Source: Verrucomicrobiota bacterium (GTDB lineage Bacteria > Verrucomicrobiota > Verrucomicrobiia > Limisphaerales > UBA8199). Taken from it: a DNA stretch of 64,000 bases. The stretch is from NCBI GenBank assembly GCA_012517205.1, contig JAAYVL010000088.1, positions 1 through 64,000 on the forward strand. The letters run 5' to 3'. Below, piece after piece: positions 20,717 to 31,105 of this stretch. A program made the translations under genes and the position numbers. The notes below the pieces were generated by a model, which worked only from the letters and a program-made list of their open reading frames with translations, had not been told where the DNA came from and did no database searches. Position 1 is the stretch's first letter. The number at the start of each line of letters is the position of its first letter.

Positions 20717-22096
20717 TCAATTCAACGATTCGTCCCTGGAGCTAAACAGCTCTTGAAAAGTCCGGTAAAGTGTGGCTTGGGCTTCCCGCACTTTCTCCGC
20801 CAGCGGCTCGCGCAATGCTTCCCGACGCCGGTAAATTTCCATCGCCTTCGCCACTCCCTGCTCGGCTGTCAATTCCCGTCCGTCCACGACCCAACCAGCC
20901 GCGCCTACCGAGTCAAACACCCCCGCGAATTTTTTGCTGTAGGCCACTCCCACTGCGGGAATCCCCTGGGACAAGGCCGCGATGCAGGAATGCATTCGCG
21001 ACCCAACAAAAAAACCGCACTGCCCGATCACCCATTTAATCTCGCTCTGATCATATTCACCCTCCACCAAATGCACCCGCGGCTGGAGTTCCGGGGATAA
21101 CCGGCCGCGCACCTTTCGGCATGCCTCCGGATCACTTTCGACGCTATGCGCCGGCGCGAAAGTATGCGGCACCAAAAGAACGCGGACCGCCGGGTCGCCC
21201 AGCAATGCCTGCATGAGTTGTGCGAGAAACTCGGCGTAATCCAGCTTCAGGCTAAACATGTTCTTTCGGGTATAGCCACCGTTGAACATGAGACCGTTAA
21301 CATTTAACCCTACGAGGGTCGTTGAAGGTGAAGCGTCGGAGGTGGAGAGGTTCAGTGGAGGAATGGTAAGAAACTGCTTCGGCGGCCGGGCTTCCAGGGC
21401 AAAGGCCACGTCTGGACAAAAACGGCAGCGGCTTGTTTCCCCAATCAGATCCTTGACGGTTGCCAGACTCTCGCAGTCACGGGACAGGATCACCGAAGCA
21501 CGACGAAGAATGAAGCGAGCCAAAGTACGGGCCAGCGACGTTTTGTACGGACCATAAGTTTGGGGAAAAAGCGCAATTGTTCCTCGCACTAAAATGACGG
21601 GAAGCACTTCCAGCGATCCTTGCAGAAAGTTCTTCAGCCCGTAGATGTCGCTGAAGCTATCGCCGCCGCGAATGTCTCCCACCATGACCGCTTCAGTGCT
21701 TGCGTGGATAAGCGGGTGCTTGCGGCTAAGGAAGTTCCGAACCCATCCCACCGGCACGACCCGATACAGGACGGAAAACAGGAACCACCAAACGAGCTGT
21801 TCGGACATGCGGGCCCGGGGCGACAGGCGAAAGTTGGCGATGGGAATTCGCAGCTTCCGGTCGCCCAGGAACAAGTCGAAGGGCTGGTTGGTGCGGGAGC
21901 CGATCAGCAAGGCAGGTTCTGCCACCGGCGCGGACAAACGAACCAGCTTGACCAGCGATGCGCCCAGGGCGGAGACCCCTCGATTGCCAGTCCCCAGGGA
22001 CGCCCCCATCAGATAAACGGTGCGGCGAACTGGCAATCCCGCTCCCGCATTCGGGGTTGCCCTTATAGCTTTGGCTTCAGCGGCTTGGACGACCAT
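20717..22096 (-). CDS. polysaccharide pyruvyl transferase family protein
   Basis: GASLGTGNRGVSALGASLV, GDIRGGDSFSDIYG, ALFPQTYGPYKTSLARTLARFILRRASVILSRDCESL, CGFFVGSRMHSCIAALSQGIPAVGVAYSKKFAGVFD. Confidence 0.85.
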   Translation of the reverse strand: MVVQAAEAKAIRATPNAGAGLPVRRTVYLMGASLGTGNRGVSALGASLVKLVRLSAPVAEPALLIGSRTNQPFDLFLGDRKLRIPIANFRLSPRARMSEQLVWWFLFSVLYRVVPVGWVRNFLSRKHPLIHASTEAVMVGDIRGGDSFSDIYGLKNFLQGSLEVLPVILVRGTIALFPQTYGPYKTSLARTLARFILRRASVILSRDCESLATVKDLIGETSRCRFCPDVAFALEARPPKQFLTIPPLNLSTSDASPSTTLVGLNVNGLMFNGGYTRKNMFSLKLDYAEFLAQLMQALLGDPAVRVLLVPHTFAPAHSVESDPEACRKVRGRLSPELQPRVHLVEGEYDQSEIKWVIGQCGFFVGSRMHSCIAALSQGIPAVGVAYSKKFAGVFDSVGAAGWVVDGRELTAEQGVAKAMEIYRRREALREPLAEKVREAQATLYRTFQELFSSRDESLN

Positions 22097-22213
22097 AGAA
22101 AACTGGGAAAGCGTTTTTACCCGAAGATAGCCTAAAGAACATATAAACGGCTAAGACGGCGCAGTGACACTGCGCGCCTCTTCCTACGGTTGCTTCTGTA
22201 ATACATGCACGGA

Positions 22214-25200
22214 TTAATTACCGCTGACGACCGCCCGGTAAAAGCGGATCGGAGTATTTGTGGGATCTTCAATGACCATAGGATTGTCCGTGCAAAGTAG
22301 GTTCGTAAGTGGATTCCACAACGACAAATCCGGAGAAAAATCAATTTGGTAACGAATCCCAAGCTGACCAACGAGCAGGAGTTTGGGAGATTGGCCGCCT
22401 TTCAGCGGTGCCATGGTGAGCCTTGGCGCGGAATATCCAATATTACGATTTACGAAAGCTCCCATGTCAATCCCGCTTCCTGGCAATAAGAGATTTCCGT
22501 TCGCGTCGGTAATGGGGGTGCCGTCGAGATCGTGTAGCGAGGGGATACCCTGGAGCACCGCAGGATCGCCCGCGCAAACGCAGGGTGAGTCCGCCCGAAG
22601 ATGGTAGTCCGCATGGTGACCGAGGTCGTAGCGCTTGAGGCTGCGGCCATCGGCGCTCAGAACGCCTCTACTGCGCAAATAAGCCAGGGCATCGGAGAGA
22701 GTCATCACCTTTAGATTCCCCGAGTAATCGGCAAGGGCGTCCAGAAAAATACGAAGGATTTCCCGCGGAATACCGCTCTCATTATGAGAAACGGTGCACA
22801 TCATGCCCCCAAATTGACACAGCATATCCGCCAAGCCTTGCGTCTTATAATATGTGCCATTGGAAACAACGACATCATCCATTAGACCGTTATAAAAGTT
22901 GCCGAGTTGCCCATCATCCGGGTTGGCCGCGCAACCGATGTAAACCTGCCCGGTCGCAGCCGGAAGGCGCAGGGTGTTTGTGGTGGTGGCGACCACCACA
23001 TCGTTTACCCGGATAAACCAACGATCGAACAATTGCTGCACCGAAATCTTTTGGTACTGGCCGGGGCTCACTGCTGCGGGCGGAGTCGAAAGGCGGAAAA
23101 TCTCTGCGGCGTTTGAACGAACGACGAAATTCACCGCCAATTGATCGTTGACTTCAATCCTCGCTGCGGTGGCCGCGTTCGTAAAAGAGAAAAGCGTGCC
23201 GGCGCCAGTCTGCCCCCGCAGCCAAAAGCGGCCTGAAAAATGCCAGTCCCGCCGGACAAAATTGAAATCCGCATTGGCGTCTCGAAAGACGCAGGTGTTA
23301 GTGCCGTTAAAATCCCCAGCTCGCGAATGGCCATAGGCATTCGGGGAATATGCCAGGTTGGCGCCTGTAAAACCATTGGATTGGGGAGAAGTATCCTCGG
23401 TATTGCGCTCAAACCGCAGCATGAGAACGTAGCCGTAAGTTGTTCCCTGCGGAACGGGGATGTGATACAAATCCATGTTTTCCATGTGCGAGAATACCGG
23501 GGATGTCTCATCCGCCCGCGCCCCAAGATAGCCGGCGGCAATCACCTGCGACACCACCGCATCGTCAAAAGCGCCTCCAGGATAGAAGAAGCTCCGGCAG
23601 GAATAGGGCCCGCCATTTTCAGCGGTAAACGCAGATTGGATGTCTTCCTTCGAAAGCCAGATTTCATTCGTCCAGAAGGCGGGGACATTGTACGGCAGGA
23701 GCTGTTCCGCGAGTGCGATATCCAAATCAGTCACCGTCTCCAACAAGCGGGATGGCACCGCGTGGCTATAAATGGTGGCGAGCCGGCAGGTATAGGCGGG
23801 CGGGGCATCGAGGGTTGAGACCAGCTCGGATGTCGTGTCCACGTTTCCTTGAAGGAGATTAATATCCAAGTTTTCGCCACCATTGCCCCCGGAAACGATT
23901 GTTTTGAGGCGGTTGCCTTGAATCGTAAGAAGGCAATTCGATCCCGTTCCGACGTACTTTAAATAACAACCCAATGCTGTGGTCAGAAAAGCGTGTGAGC
24001 GGGAATGGGATGCAATTTCGTGCCCTTGATCGATCATGGCTTGCATTTTTGTTTTATCGGAAGGCTTTAGGGTGTCCGTTTTTGAAAGTGCCAGCACGGC
24101 CCGCCACCCCTTGGCCTTGGCCAGGTTTGCAAAAACAATCCAGTCGTCGAGGTTCTCGTAATCATCCGTTGCCAGGGACAAGATTGACTCGCGGTTCACC
24201 GATACATAGCGGGGGTCCTGGTAAAGGTTTCGGCCAATTTCCGTGACATTCACCATGTGTTTCGAAGGATTGTACCCGTTCGGGAGAATGAGACTATTTT
24301 GGACCAGAATCGGGCTGCCGGTGCTCTTGATCGGGTCGGAACCGCTGGTGTTGGTCTGGATGGCATGGCCGGTTAGAATGCAATTCGCGAGACTAACGGC
24401 CCCCGTAGCAGCGCTAGAAACCGAGGTTCCCGAAACCGAGACGAAATTACAGTTTGCGACCAAGACGGAGGCGGCTGAAAGAATCTGAAGCGCAGCCGGT
24501 ACAAACTGGTTGGCGAAAAGGCAAAAGACAAACGACGCGGAGGTTTGAGGCCCCTCGATCAGGGCCATCTGGTTTCCATAGCTACCCTCAAACCGGCAGG
24601 CTCGAAACGCGATATTCACGGACCGATTTAGGTTTAGTTGGCTGCCACACTCAAGCCATTCAGTATCGTCAAATTGAATATCGTTTGCATCCGTTACGCT
24701 GGCAGCGTAGCTGCTGGTTTTGGTGAAGATCAGATTTGAAACGATAAGCGAACCAACCGTATTAAGGCGCAAAGCATTGGGGCGAACCGCGCCTGTCACT
24801 GAAAGCGTTAGGGTGTCAGGGTTGCCCGCGTCATAACGCAGGTAAAGTTGCCCGCTTTCCCACACCCACGCGCCATCGCTCAATGTCCCGGCAGAAGTTC
24901 CCTTGGTTAGATACTGGTTCTCCAGCCACAGGTAGAATACACGATTGGGGGCGGCCAATCTCCAGGTAGCCCCACCCCCAAATCCGGCGAGGCTCCAGCC
25001 GGTGAAAACGGCCTCGCCAGAGATTATTGGCTTTGCCCCCGCCCCGTAATCCTGCAGACGGATGGGGTGCGCCGCAGTGCCCGAAGCGGAAAACGTGAAG
25101 TTTTCACGAAACACACTCCCGCGTTTCAACTGCAAATGGACATCATCGCCGGCATTCACCCATGCCTGTATCGCAGGAAAACTTACCGCAGATAGGGTGC

Positions 25201-25324
25201 GGAACGGGTTGTCCAAAGATCCGTCGCCCGATCCCGCCGCCTGGGAATCAAAATACACATTGCGAATGGCCCCGCTCGCCGAAAACGCGAGCCACACAAA
25301 AAGAAGGATGCGTTCAAACTTCAT
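22214..25324 (-). CDS. secreted multidomain protein: right-handed beta-helix interrupted by a NodB-type polysaccharide deacetylase containing a LamG-like insertion
   Basis: Signal peptide; beta-helix start YFDSQAAGSGDGSLDNPFRTLSA; NodB-like ILSLATDDYENLDDW and DQGHEIASHSRSHAFLTT; LamG-like FNGTNTCVFRDANADFNFVRRDWHFSGRFWLRGQ; beta-helix tail DYHLRADSPCVCAGDP...GIDMGAF. Confidence 0.78.
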   Translation of the reverse strand: MKFERILLFVWLAFSASGAIRNVYFDSQAAGSGDGSLDNPFRTLSAVSFPAIQAWVNAGDDVHLQLKRGSVFRENFTFSASGTAAHPIRLQDYGAGAKPIISGEAVFTGWSLAGFGGGATWRLAAPNRVFYLWLENQYLTKGTSAGTLSDGAWVWESGQLYLRYDAGNPDTLTLSVTGAVRPNALRLNTVGSLIVSNLIFTKTSSYAASVTDANDIQFDDTEWLECGSQLNLNRSVNIAFRACRFEGSYGNQMALIEGPQTSASFVFCLFANQFVPAALQILSAASVLVANCNFVSVSGTSVSSAATGAVSLANCILTGHAIQTNTSGSDPIKSTGSPILVQNSLILPNGYNPSKHMVNVTEIGRNLYQDPRYVSVNRESILSLATDDYENLDDWIVFANLAKAKGWRAVLALSKTDTLKPSDKTKMQAMIDQGHEIASHSRSHAFLTTALGCYLKYVGTGSNCLLTIQGNRLKTIVSGGNGGENLDINLLQGNVDTTSELVSTLDAPPAYTCRLATIYSHAVPSRLLETVTDLDIALAEQLLPYNVPAFWTNEIWLSKEDIQSAFTAENGGPYSCRSFFYPGGAFDDAVVSQVIAAGYLGARADETSPVFSHMENMDLYHIPVPQGTTYGYVLMLRFERNTEDTSPQSNGFTGANLAYSPNAYGHSRAGDFNGTNTCVFRDANADFNFVRRDWHFSGRFWLRGQTGAGTLFSFTNAATAARIEVNDQLAVNFVVRSNAAEIFRLSTPPAAVSPGQYQKISVQQLFDRWFIRVNDVVVATTTNTLRLPAATGQVYIGCAANPDDGQLGNFYNGLMDDVVVSNGTYYKTQGLADMLCQFGGMMCTVSHNESGIPREILRIFLDALADYSGNLKVMTLSDALAYLRSRGVLSADGRSLKRYDLGHHADYHLRADSPCVCAGDPAVLQGIPSLHDLDGTPITDANGNLLLPGSGIDMGAFVNRNIGYSAPRLTMAPLKGGQSPKLLLVGQLGIRYQIDFSPDLSLWNPLTNLLCTDNPMVIEDPTNTPIRFYRAVVSGN

Positions 25325-25559
25325 ATCTTAGGCAGGAGGGGGCCGTGTTGATCGTTTTTGTGGACCCAAAATCATTGCGGAATCCTCTCATTTGGGGATG
25401 CCACCAAGAACCAAGGCGCGTTGTCAGTCTGCGGTCGAAATACAACAGAAACGGGATTATAGCCTTGTTGATGAGGATTCGGTTCCGCCCAAACGAGATT
25501 CCTATAAAAGCAGGCAGGCCAGGAGTGTTCTGTTTAGCCGGAACGATTCAGATTTCAAC

Positions 25560-26330
25560 TTTAGTTCGACCTCACAGAACGTGTAAGTCCCTGATTTTAT
25601 GGGCGAACGTCATTCAGAATCCAGTAGCCATGCCATTGAATCCGCCAATCAAACGGTTCGTTGAGGCTTTCCGCTGGCCTGTCATGTCTGTTTCGACTCT
25701 AATGGAGCTAGGGCGCACGGTTGGACTATGCAACGTCAACGTTTCAGATAACGCATTCGTGAAGCTAAAAGCCATTCGGGCCCCCGCCCACCCTTGAAAA
25801 ACTCCCTCCCGCCAGCCCCAGACTTATAACTAACTGTTTTTACTGAGCTTATTAGTCGCCACCCCGCCCTCTCCCATCGTTTCGGTCTTTCCAGGCATCC
25901 GGCCCTATTACCCGGCTACCGTAGAAATACCCTGCCTCTACGCCGTGTACAAGGGGTGTACAACGGATGCTCATCAGGAGTTTATGGGGTTTTGGCTGGT
26001 ACACCCGATGGGCATCCCTTGTACACCCCTTGTACACGGCCTGATGGCAGGGTAAATCCAAGGCAGGGCTATAGTCCGCCGAAGGCGGCATAATTCAGGC
26101 TCTGCGTCTATTTTACCCATCTCTACACCTAAACCATTGATTTTACCGGCGAAAGATCCGGAATTCAGCAGCCACGCCCTTGAATTTGCGAAATAAAGTG
26201 TTCGCCAAAGCTACAACTTGAGCGGTCAGGCTCGCTCAAGCTCCGATGAAGCAAGGGCAGACGGTAGAACTGCCCAACTGAATCGTTACGATTTAGGGGA
26301 AATATCTACCCGTCAGAATTATCGAAAGGT
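25560..26330. repeat. dispersed composite intergenic repeat, copy 2 (palindrome core 25942-26040)
   Basis: 34-bp arms 25942-25975 and 26007-26040 (2 mismatches); flanking unit (TGATTTTA..GCGAA...GGGCGCACGGTTGGACT) present on both sides. Confidence 0.88.
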
Positions 26331-26350
26331 GTCGCCCTTGCGCGATGCGA

Positions 26351-28093
26351 TTAAGGAACTTGCCGGAGCCGGAAAAAGGTCGCCGGATTTGTGTGGCCAA
26401 AAGTCGCAACAAACGATCTCCCTTCGATTGTTGGTGCCACTTCCACCGCAGACCAGGGGCTGGTCAGCGTCAATGCGGATTGCAGCTCAAAGGTATTAGC
26501 CGAGGTTGGCCAGGAAAGCTGGATATTGGTGGGGGGCGACAGTGCGATAGACAATCGCGGCAGTGGGGGCCGGGTATTGTAGGCCCCCAAATCAACCAGG
26601 CCGGCTCCTTTCCCAACTAACTTGGAATCAGCCCGCAATCGCAAACCGTCATCAGCCGTGAACGGCACGCCATCGGGGCCAAGCGGATCATCCAGGTTTA
26701 CGAATCCCGGATCTCCTCCATTGAGTGTTGGGTCTGGCTCCGGGAACCCGGTTTTTGCGTCATAGTTTGGAGCGCTCCCCGCGACGAAATTATTCTCCAG
26801 GGTCACGGTATTCGTCGGGCCGAGGAAACGGTACCATCCGACTTGATCGGGAGTAGTAGGGCCGGTGGCTTGCCCGCAATCCACAAAGATGTTGTTCCGA
26901 ATCACCGCGTTAGTGGCGTAGTCTCCAAGGTCAAAAATCAGCGGATGTTTTTCGACCTGGACAAGAGCGTTTGCCTGGCGGGCTACGCGCAGAAGGGTGT
27001 TATTCTCGAACGTGGTGTTTGGCATACGAATAGACAGCCAGCCCACGTCAACAAACACGTTATTTTTGATCCAAAAAGGACCGCTGACAGTTTTGTTATA
27101 TTTTTGGGCGTTAATAACGCCCATCATGTTAATGACAAAATTATTGCTGAATGTGATTCGCTCATATTTAACCGGCCAACAATCAAAGACATCGGGAGAA
27201 GGGATGAAGGTTCCCCAACCGTTATTTTGAAAGAGATTACGAACGAATTTGTGGTCCGCGCCCATGAAAAAGATCAGGTCCCAGCCATTGTTGTGCTCGA
27301 GGATATTAGCCTCAAAAAGATGGTTGCTGCCCTGCACAAACCAATACCGATAAGAGAGGTTGCTAAACCGATTGCTCCGAAACAGGCAATTGTCCGTTCC
27401 GTCGGCAAGGTACAGGCCATAGATCGCCGAACCCGTGAGGTAGGTGGGTTTGGGTCCGTCGGCTGCTATGGCGGAGGTCGCAAACACCAACGAAGTATCC
27501 GTTACCGAGCTGACCAAAAAGGACTTCTCGCCGTTGGCAAGAGCCACATTGGTTGCGCGGTAAAATTGCACGGTCATGCCCGGAACAAAACCAGCGGCCA
27601 GGAACCCGCCCGTAGAAGAGCTGATCTTATTCGGCGGCTCAAAGACCATGTCGTTGCGGACGGCCTGAATGCCATCTCGAACAGTGCAGTTGAGCAGTTC
27701 GAACCAATCCCCGGTCTTGGAAACGGCGACGTAAGCATCGGAGTTACTAGCGGAGGTAGCCCCGGTGATGTCAAAGCCGTCTACTGTTATAAATGGATGT
27801 TGAACCGTAAAACCTTTCATCGTCACCGTTCCAATGGCACGAAAGGTAATGCGGTTTTCCGGCGCGGTCCCCCCCCGAACAGTGGTGACTCGCTCGTCAA
27901 AGTGGCCAGATTGGACATAAACCGTGTCTCCCGCACTCATCGTATTGGCGGCCTTTTGGATCGTGCGCCACGGTTGAGCCTCATTGCCAGGAGAGTTATC
28001 CCCTCCGTTTGTAGATACGTAAAACGTGGCCGCGGGACCTTGCGGGGCCGAAACCACAACTAGTGCCGTTGCTAGAATTAAACGCGTCAACAT
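26351..28093 (-). CDS. secreted right-handed parallel beta-helix protein (DUF1565/NosD-like)
   Basis: ATFYVSTNGGDNSPGNEAQPWRTIQKAANTMSAGDTVYVQSGHFDERV, repeated NNxF rungs (FSNNFVINMMG, IKNNVFVDVG, IRNNIFVDCG). Confidence 0.85.
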   Translation of the reverse strand: MLTRLILATALVVVSAPQGPAATFYVSTNGGDNSPGNEAQPWRTIQKAANTMSAGDTVYVQSGHFDERVTTVRGGTAPENRITFRAIGTVTMKGFTVQHPFITVDGFDITGATSASNSDAYVAVSKTGDWFELLNCTVRDGIQAVRNDMVFEPPNKISSSTGGFLAAGFVPGMTVQFYRATNVALANGEKSFLVSSVTDTSLVFATSAIAADGPKPTYLTGSAIYGLYLADGTDNCLFRSNRFSNLSYRYWFVQGSNHLFEANILEHNNGWDLIFFMGADHKFVRNLFQNNGWGTFIPSPDVFDCWPVKYERITFSNNFVINMMGVINAQKYNKTVSGPFWIKNNVFVDVGWLSIRMPNTTFENNTLLRVARQANALVQVEKHPLIFDLGDYATNAVIRNNIFVDCGQATGPTTPDQVGWYRFLGPTNTVTLENNFVAGSAPNYDAKTGFPEPDPTLNGGDPGFVNLDDPLGPDGVPFTADDGLRLRADSKLVGKGAGLVDLGAYNTRPPLPRLSIALSPPTNIQLSWPTSANTFELQSALTLTSPWSAVEVAPTIEGRSFVATFGHTNPATFFRLRQVP

Positions 28094-28162
28094 GCCTGTT
28101 TTGTAACTGAAGCGTATGTAGTTAAAAAAGCGTCCAGAACCTTGTTCTTCTCCGTCACCGCA

Positions 28163-29410
28163 TTAAAAATCGAATTGCAACCAAAGCCTCCATTGGGGAC
28201 GCCAGAAAGCGGGAGGCAGTCGCGGAGCGATCCGCCGATACCAAAGCTTGTGATAACCGAATTCCATCGCCTTTCGGAAAAGGATAAAAATCGCCAGCTT
28301 TAATCCAACCTGGGCACCACAGCGGCGTACGCGGAAGGTAAAGGTACCATACTCTCTAGCCCCAAGCCGGATTTTGTAGTCGTAATGCGCCAGTCCGCCT
28401 TCCAAATAGCGTTTACCCTCCTCAATTCCTCTTTCGATCAGGGTGACTAACCCCGTCGGGCCTAGACTAAATCGGTCCCATTTCGGAGCGATCGCCCGTG
28501 CGGGCAGTTCCCAGTAGTAGCGGTCGCCAAAGGCATAGGTGTATTGATTGGCAATCACTTCTTCATTCGCCACGATGCGAACGAATCTTACCCGGTTCAA
28601 GGCTGCTTGTGCCCGGACGAGTGCCCGGTTGAACTCCAAAGCTTTCGGCCAGGCCCCGAAATGCCCCGTCTTCCCTTCCGCTGCCCATTGGGCTGCATGC
28701 TGTTGCGCAAAGCATTCAAACTCGGATTCCGCCTTTGAAAGCTCAGTAATGACTTCAACCCGGGTTTCGTATTCCTTTTTCAACAGGCGCAACTCATACT
28801 TTCGGCGGTTTTTACGTTCGTTCTTGCTCAGCGCCCCGTAATACGCCTCCATGTTCGCAGGCAACTCAAAGACACTATGCACTCCCCGCAAGCTCTCAAG
28901 GTTGCGAGTCAAGTCATGTCGAAGTTTACACGCTCTTTGTAGTGGTTCGGCCAGATTTAGGCGCTCCGAAATGGGTCCCAGGCTGACAAGATCGCAACCG
29001 TCTTCCGCCAGTAATCTTTTGAAGAGTTGCTCGAATATCGTCTCCGTAAAGGCCGGGTCGAGCGGCGGATCAAACACTTTCGGAGGTATGTTGGCACCCA
29101 CCAGGCGCGCGACTTTGAGTCGTAATAGTCCAAGACGAACGGTCTCAATATAGATCGGGAGCAGTCCCACAATCCGTTCATTCACGCGCCAGACAAAGAG
29201 CCGCAACGCCTTTCGCTCCCCATAGAATTGCCACCAGATCCGACACCAATCGAAAGTCATGTAAATGCTGCCTCCCAACCTGGCAGCACTGTCATCCCAT
29301 TGCGGCTGCAAATGCCGGACATCTTCAAAGCTGCAGAAAATCTCCCAGGACAAAGCACTGCCCTCGGCACATGCCTCGATGGACCGATCGTTAAGAAGTA
29401 CGGTATTCAA
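28163..29410 (-). CDS. CelD/BcsL-like GNAT-fold acetyltransferase (FemAB-related)
   Basis: FCSFEDVRHLQPQWDDSAARLGGSIYMTFDWCRIWWQFYGERKALRLFVWR, YGALSKNERKNRRKYELRLLK, RFVRIVANEEVIANQYTYAFGDRYYWELPA. Confidence 0.78.
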   Translation of the reverse strand: MNTVLLNDRSIEACAEGSALSWEIFCSFEDVRHLQPQWDDSAARLGGSIYMTFDWCRIWWQFYGERKALRLFVWRVNERIVGLLPIYIETVRLGLLRLKVARLVGANIPPKVFDPPLDPAFTETIFEQLFKRLLAEDGCDLVSLGPISERLNLAEPLQRACKLRHDLTRNLESLRGVHSVFELPANMEAYYGALSKNERKNRRKYELRLLKKEYETRVEVITELSKAESEFECFAQQHAAQWAAEGKTGHFGAWPKALEFNRALVRAQAALNRVRFVRIVANEEVIANQYTYAFGDRYYWELPARAIAPKWDRFSLGPTGLVTLIERGIEEGKRYLEGGLAHYDYKIRLGAREYGTFTFRVRRCGAQVGLKLAIFILFRKAMEFGYHKLWYRRIAPRLPPAFWRPQWRLWLQFDF

Positions 29411-29495
29411 CAGGTTGGCTCAAATACCGGGGCGATTCCGGCCGTGCTCCATCGAGGGACGGCGGGACTGGCTGGAGAGGCGTCGCGCCGGCACT

Positions 29496-30992
29496 CTAGG
29501 GATGAACGACTATACCCTTAAAACTCGGAGGCAATACTACTCGGTTTTCGGAAGCAACGAATTGCATTGCGCCAATGTCCCAATTCCCAGAAACGGGACG
29601 AGCATTCCCGGTATGATCCCTGGAAAAATAGTTGCTCAAATTGACTCCCTTGTTTCGCAAAGGAGCATCCTGACGGAGCCGAAAGTCATGTTGTCGAATA
29701 TCTTGGAAGCAATCACTTCCACCGTTAATCCCGTGGGGCTCATACCATCGCTGGTTAGTTTGAGGCAACCCGGCTCTTTTGGGACTACCGTCCAAGGCGG
29801 CCACATAATTAAAATCCACCTTCCACGTATTCGTTACGATACTGGAGCCATCACCAACCGAATACCAACCGCTTTGGTCATTCTTTCCGCACCCAAGGAA
29901 GACATTGTTCAGAATCTGAGCATTCGTCGCATTGTTGCGGCCACTTTCGGCCCAGTTAATGATGATTGCTCCGCCTGACGCATTCGTCCAGATTTGGTAA
30001 AACACATTGTTGTGCCACCGTACTGATGGAATCCCGCACTCTCCTTTTAATAATCCAAAAAAGATATTGTTGCGAATATCCCAATTGTGAATCTCATGAT
30101 TCAGATTTTGTTCCAGTTGACAAATTTGCGCTATATCGACGTCCGTCGGGTTGTAATTGTAACCGAATACGTTTTCCTCGATAATCATGTGTTTCGATGC
30201 ATGGCCGTTTAGTCCAAATGTTTGGAAACAGTCCATGTGGTTTCCGCTGTTGGGGGTATCCTCGAAGCCGATGCAAATATTCCCCCGCACTGTGTTTGAG
30301 ACTCCAAATACATGGAAGTAATCCGCATCCCGAATATCCCGCATGCGGTTGTTTACGACCAAATTATTCGTCCCCATCAAGATAATACAAACGGTGTTGT
30401 AAATGTGGGCAATGGAATTGTTCGTAATAGTTACCCTGCTCGCCACATTGGGATCAATCGGAGTCTGGGACCCGAAATCCCAATTAACAGCCCGGACTGA
30501 ATCTGCGTACGCAGTGTCAATTTGGTTTCCCTCAATATAGGCCCCGTGAGCGCCCCTTCGCAGGTCAATCGCGCCCGTAAATTTAGTAGTTAGTCCGGTA
30601 AGTATAAAGTTTCGTATCCGGACATTTGGCGATGCTATTTGGAACTGGGCGTTCGTTGCTACCCCCTGGCCGTCAAACGTTACGCAGGCCCCTGCTGATA
30701 CCTTATGGCAGATTTTGACGCACTCCCCGTAGTTGCCTGAACCTATCAAAACCGTATCTCCTGCTCCAGCGACATCGGCTGCTTTTTGAATGGTTCGCCA
30801 GGGAGCCGTCTGCGCCCCAGAGTTGGCGTCATTTCCGGAAAGAGCCACGTAGTAGGTGGCGGCCTCTACCAGGGGATTTCCCCAGAGCATCAGCCCCCCA
30901 AAAACGAGCGGGAAGAGGGCTCGCTTCAAGTCCGTATATAATATTATAATCCCGCAGGATCGAAAACTTAAGCACATCACGCGCATAGCCAC
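29496..30992 (-). CDS. secreted right-handed parallel beta-helix protein
   Basis: ATYYVALSGNDANSGAQTAPWRTIQKAADVAGAGDTVLIGSGNYGECV, FTLTGL/NNSIAHIYN/NNVFYQI rungs, terminal DHTGNARPVSGNWDIGAMQF. Confidence 0.85.
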   Translation of the reverse strand: MAMRVMCLSFRSCGIIILYTDLKRALFPLVFGGLMLWGNPLVEAATYYVALSGNDANSGAQTAPWRTIQKAADVAGAGDTVLIGSGNYGECVKICHKVSAGACVTFDGQGVATNAQFQIASPNVRIRNFILTGLTTKFTGAIDLRRGAHGAYIEGNQIDTAYADSVRAVNWDFGSQTPIDPNVASRVTITNNSIAHIYNTVCIILMGTNNLVVNNRMRDIRDADYFHVFGVSNTVRGNICIGFEDTPNSGNHMDCFQTFGLNGHASKHMIIEENVFGYNYNPTDVDIAQICQLEQNLNHEIHNWDIRNNIFFGLLKGECGIPSVRWHNNVFYQIWTNASGGAIIINWAESGRNNATNAQILNNVFLGCGKNDQSGWYSVGDGSSIVTNTWKVDFNYVAALDGSPKRAGLPQTNQRWYEPHGINGGSDCFQDIRQHDFRLRQDAPLRNKGVNLSNYFSRDHTGNARPVSGNWDIGAMQFVASENRVVLPPSFKGIVVHP

Positions 30993-31105
30993 AGGGTATT
31001 ACAGCATGTTCTGTTCCGAAAAAACCCGATCCGTTTTTGTTCGCGGATGATAAGCCCCGGGTGATTCGTGGAAAATCCTGTAGGGTTTTTTGTCAACATT
31101 GTCTG

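Noticed and set aside
22160-22185. Hairpin GCGCAGTGACACTGCGC as terminator between 22214 and 22096
   Set aside because: Good stem but no convincing T tract on either strand; left unassigned
26843-28063. 406-aa + strand ORF
   Set aside because: Antisense to the well-supported beta-helix protein 26351-28093
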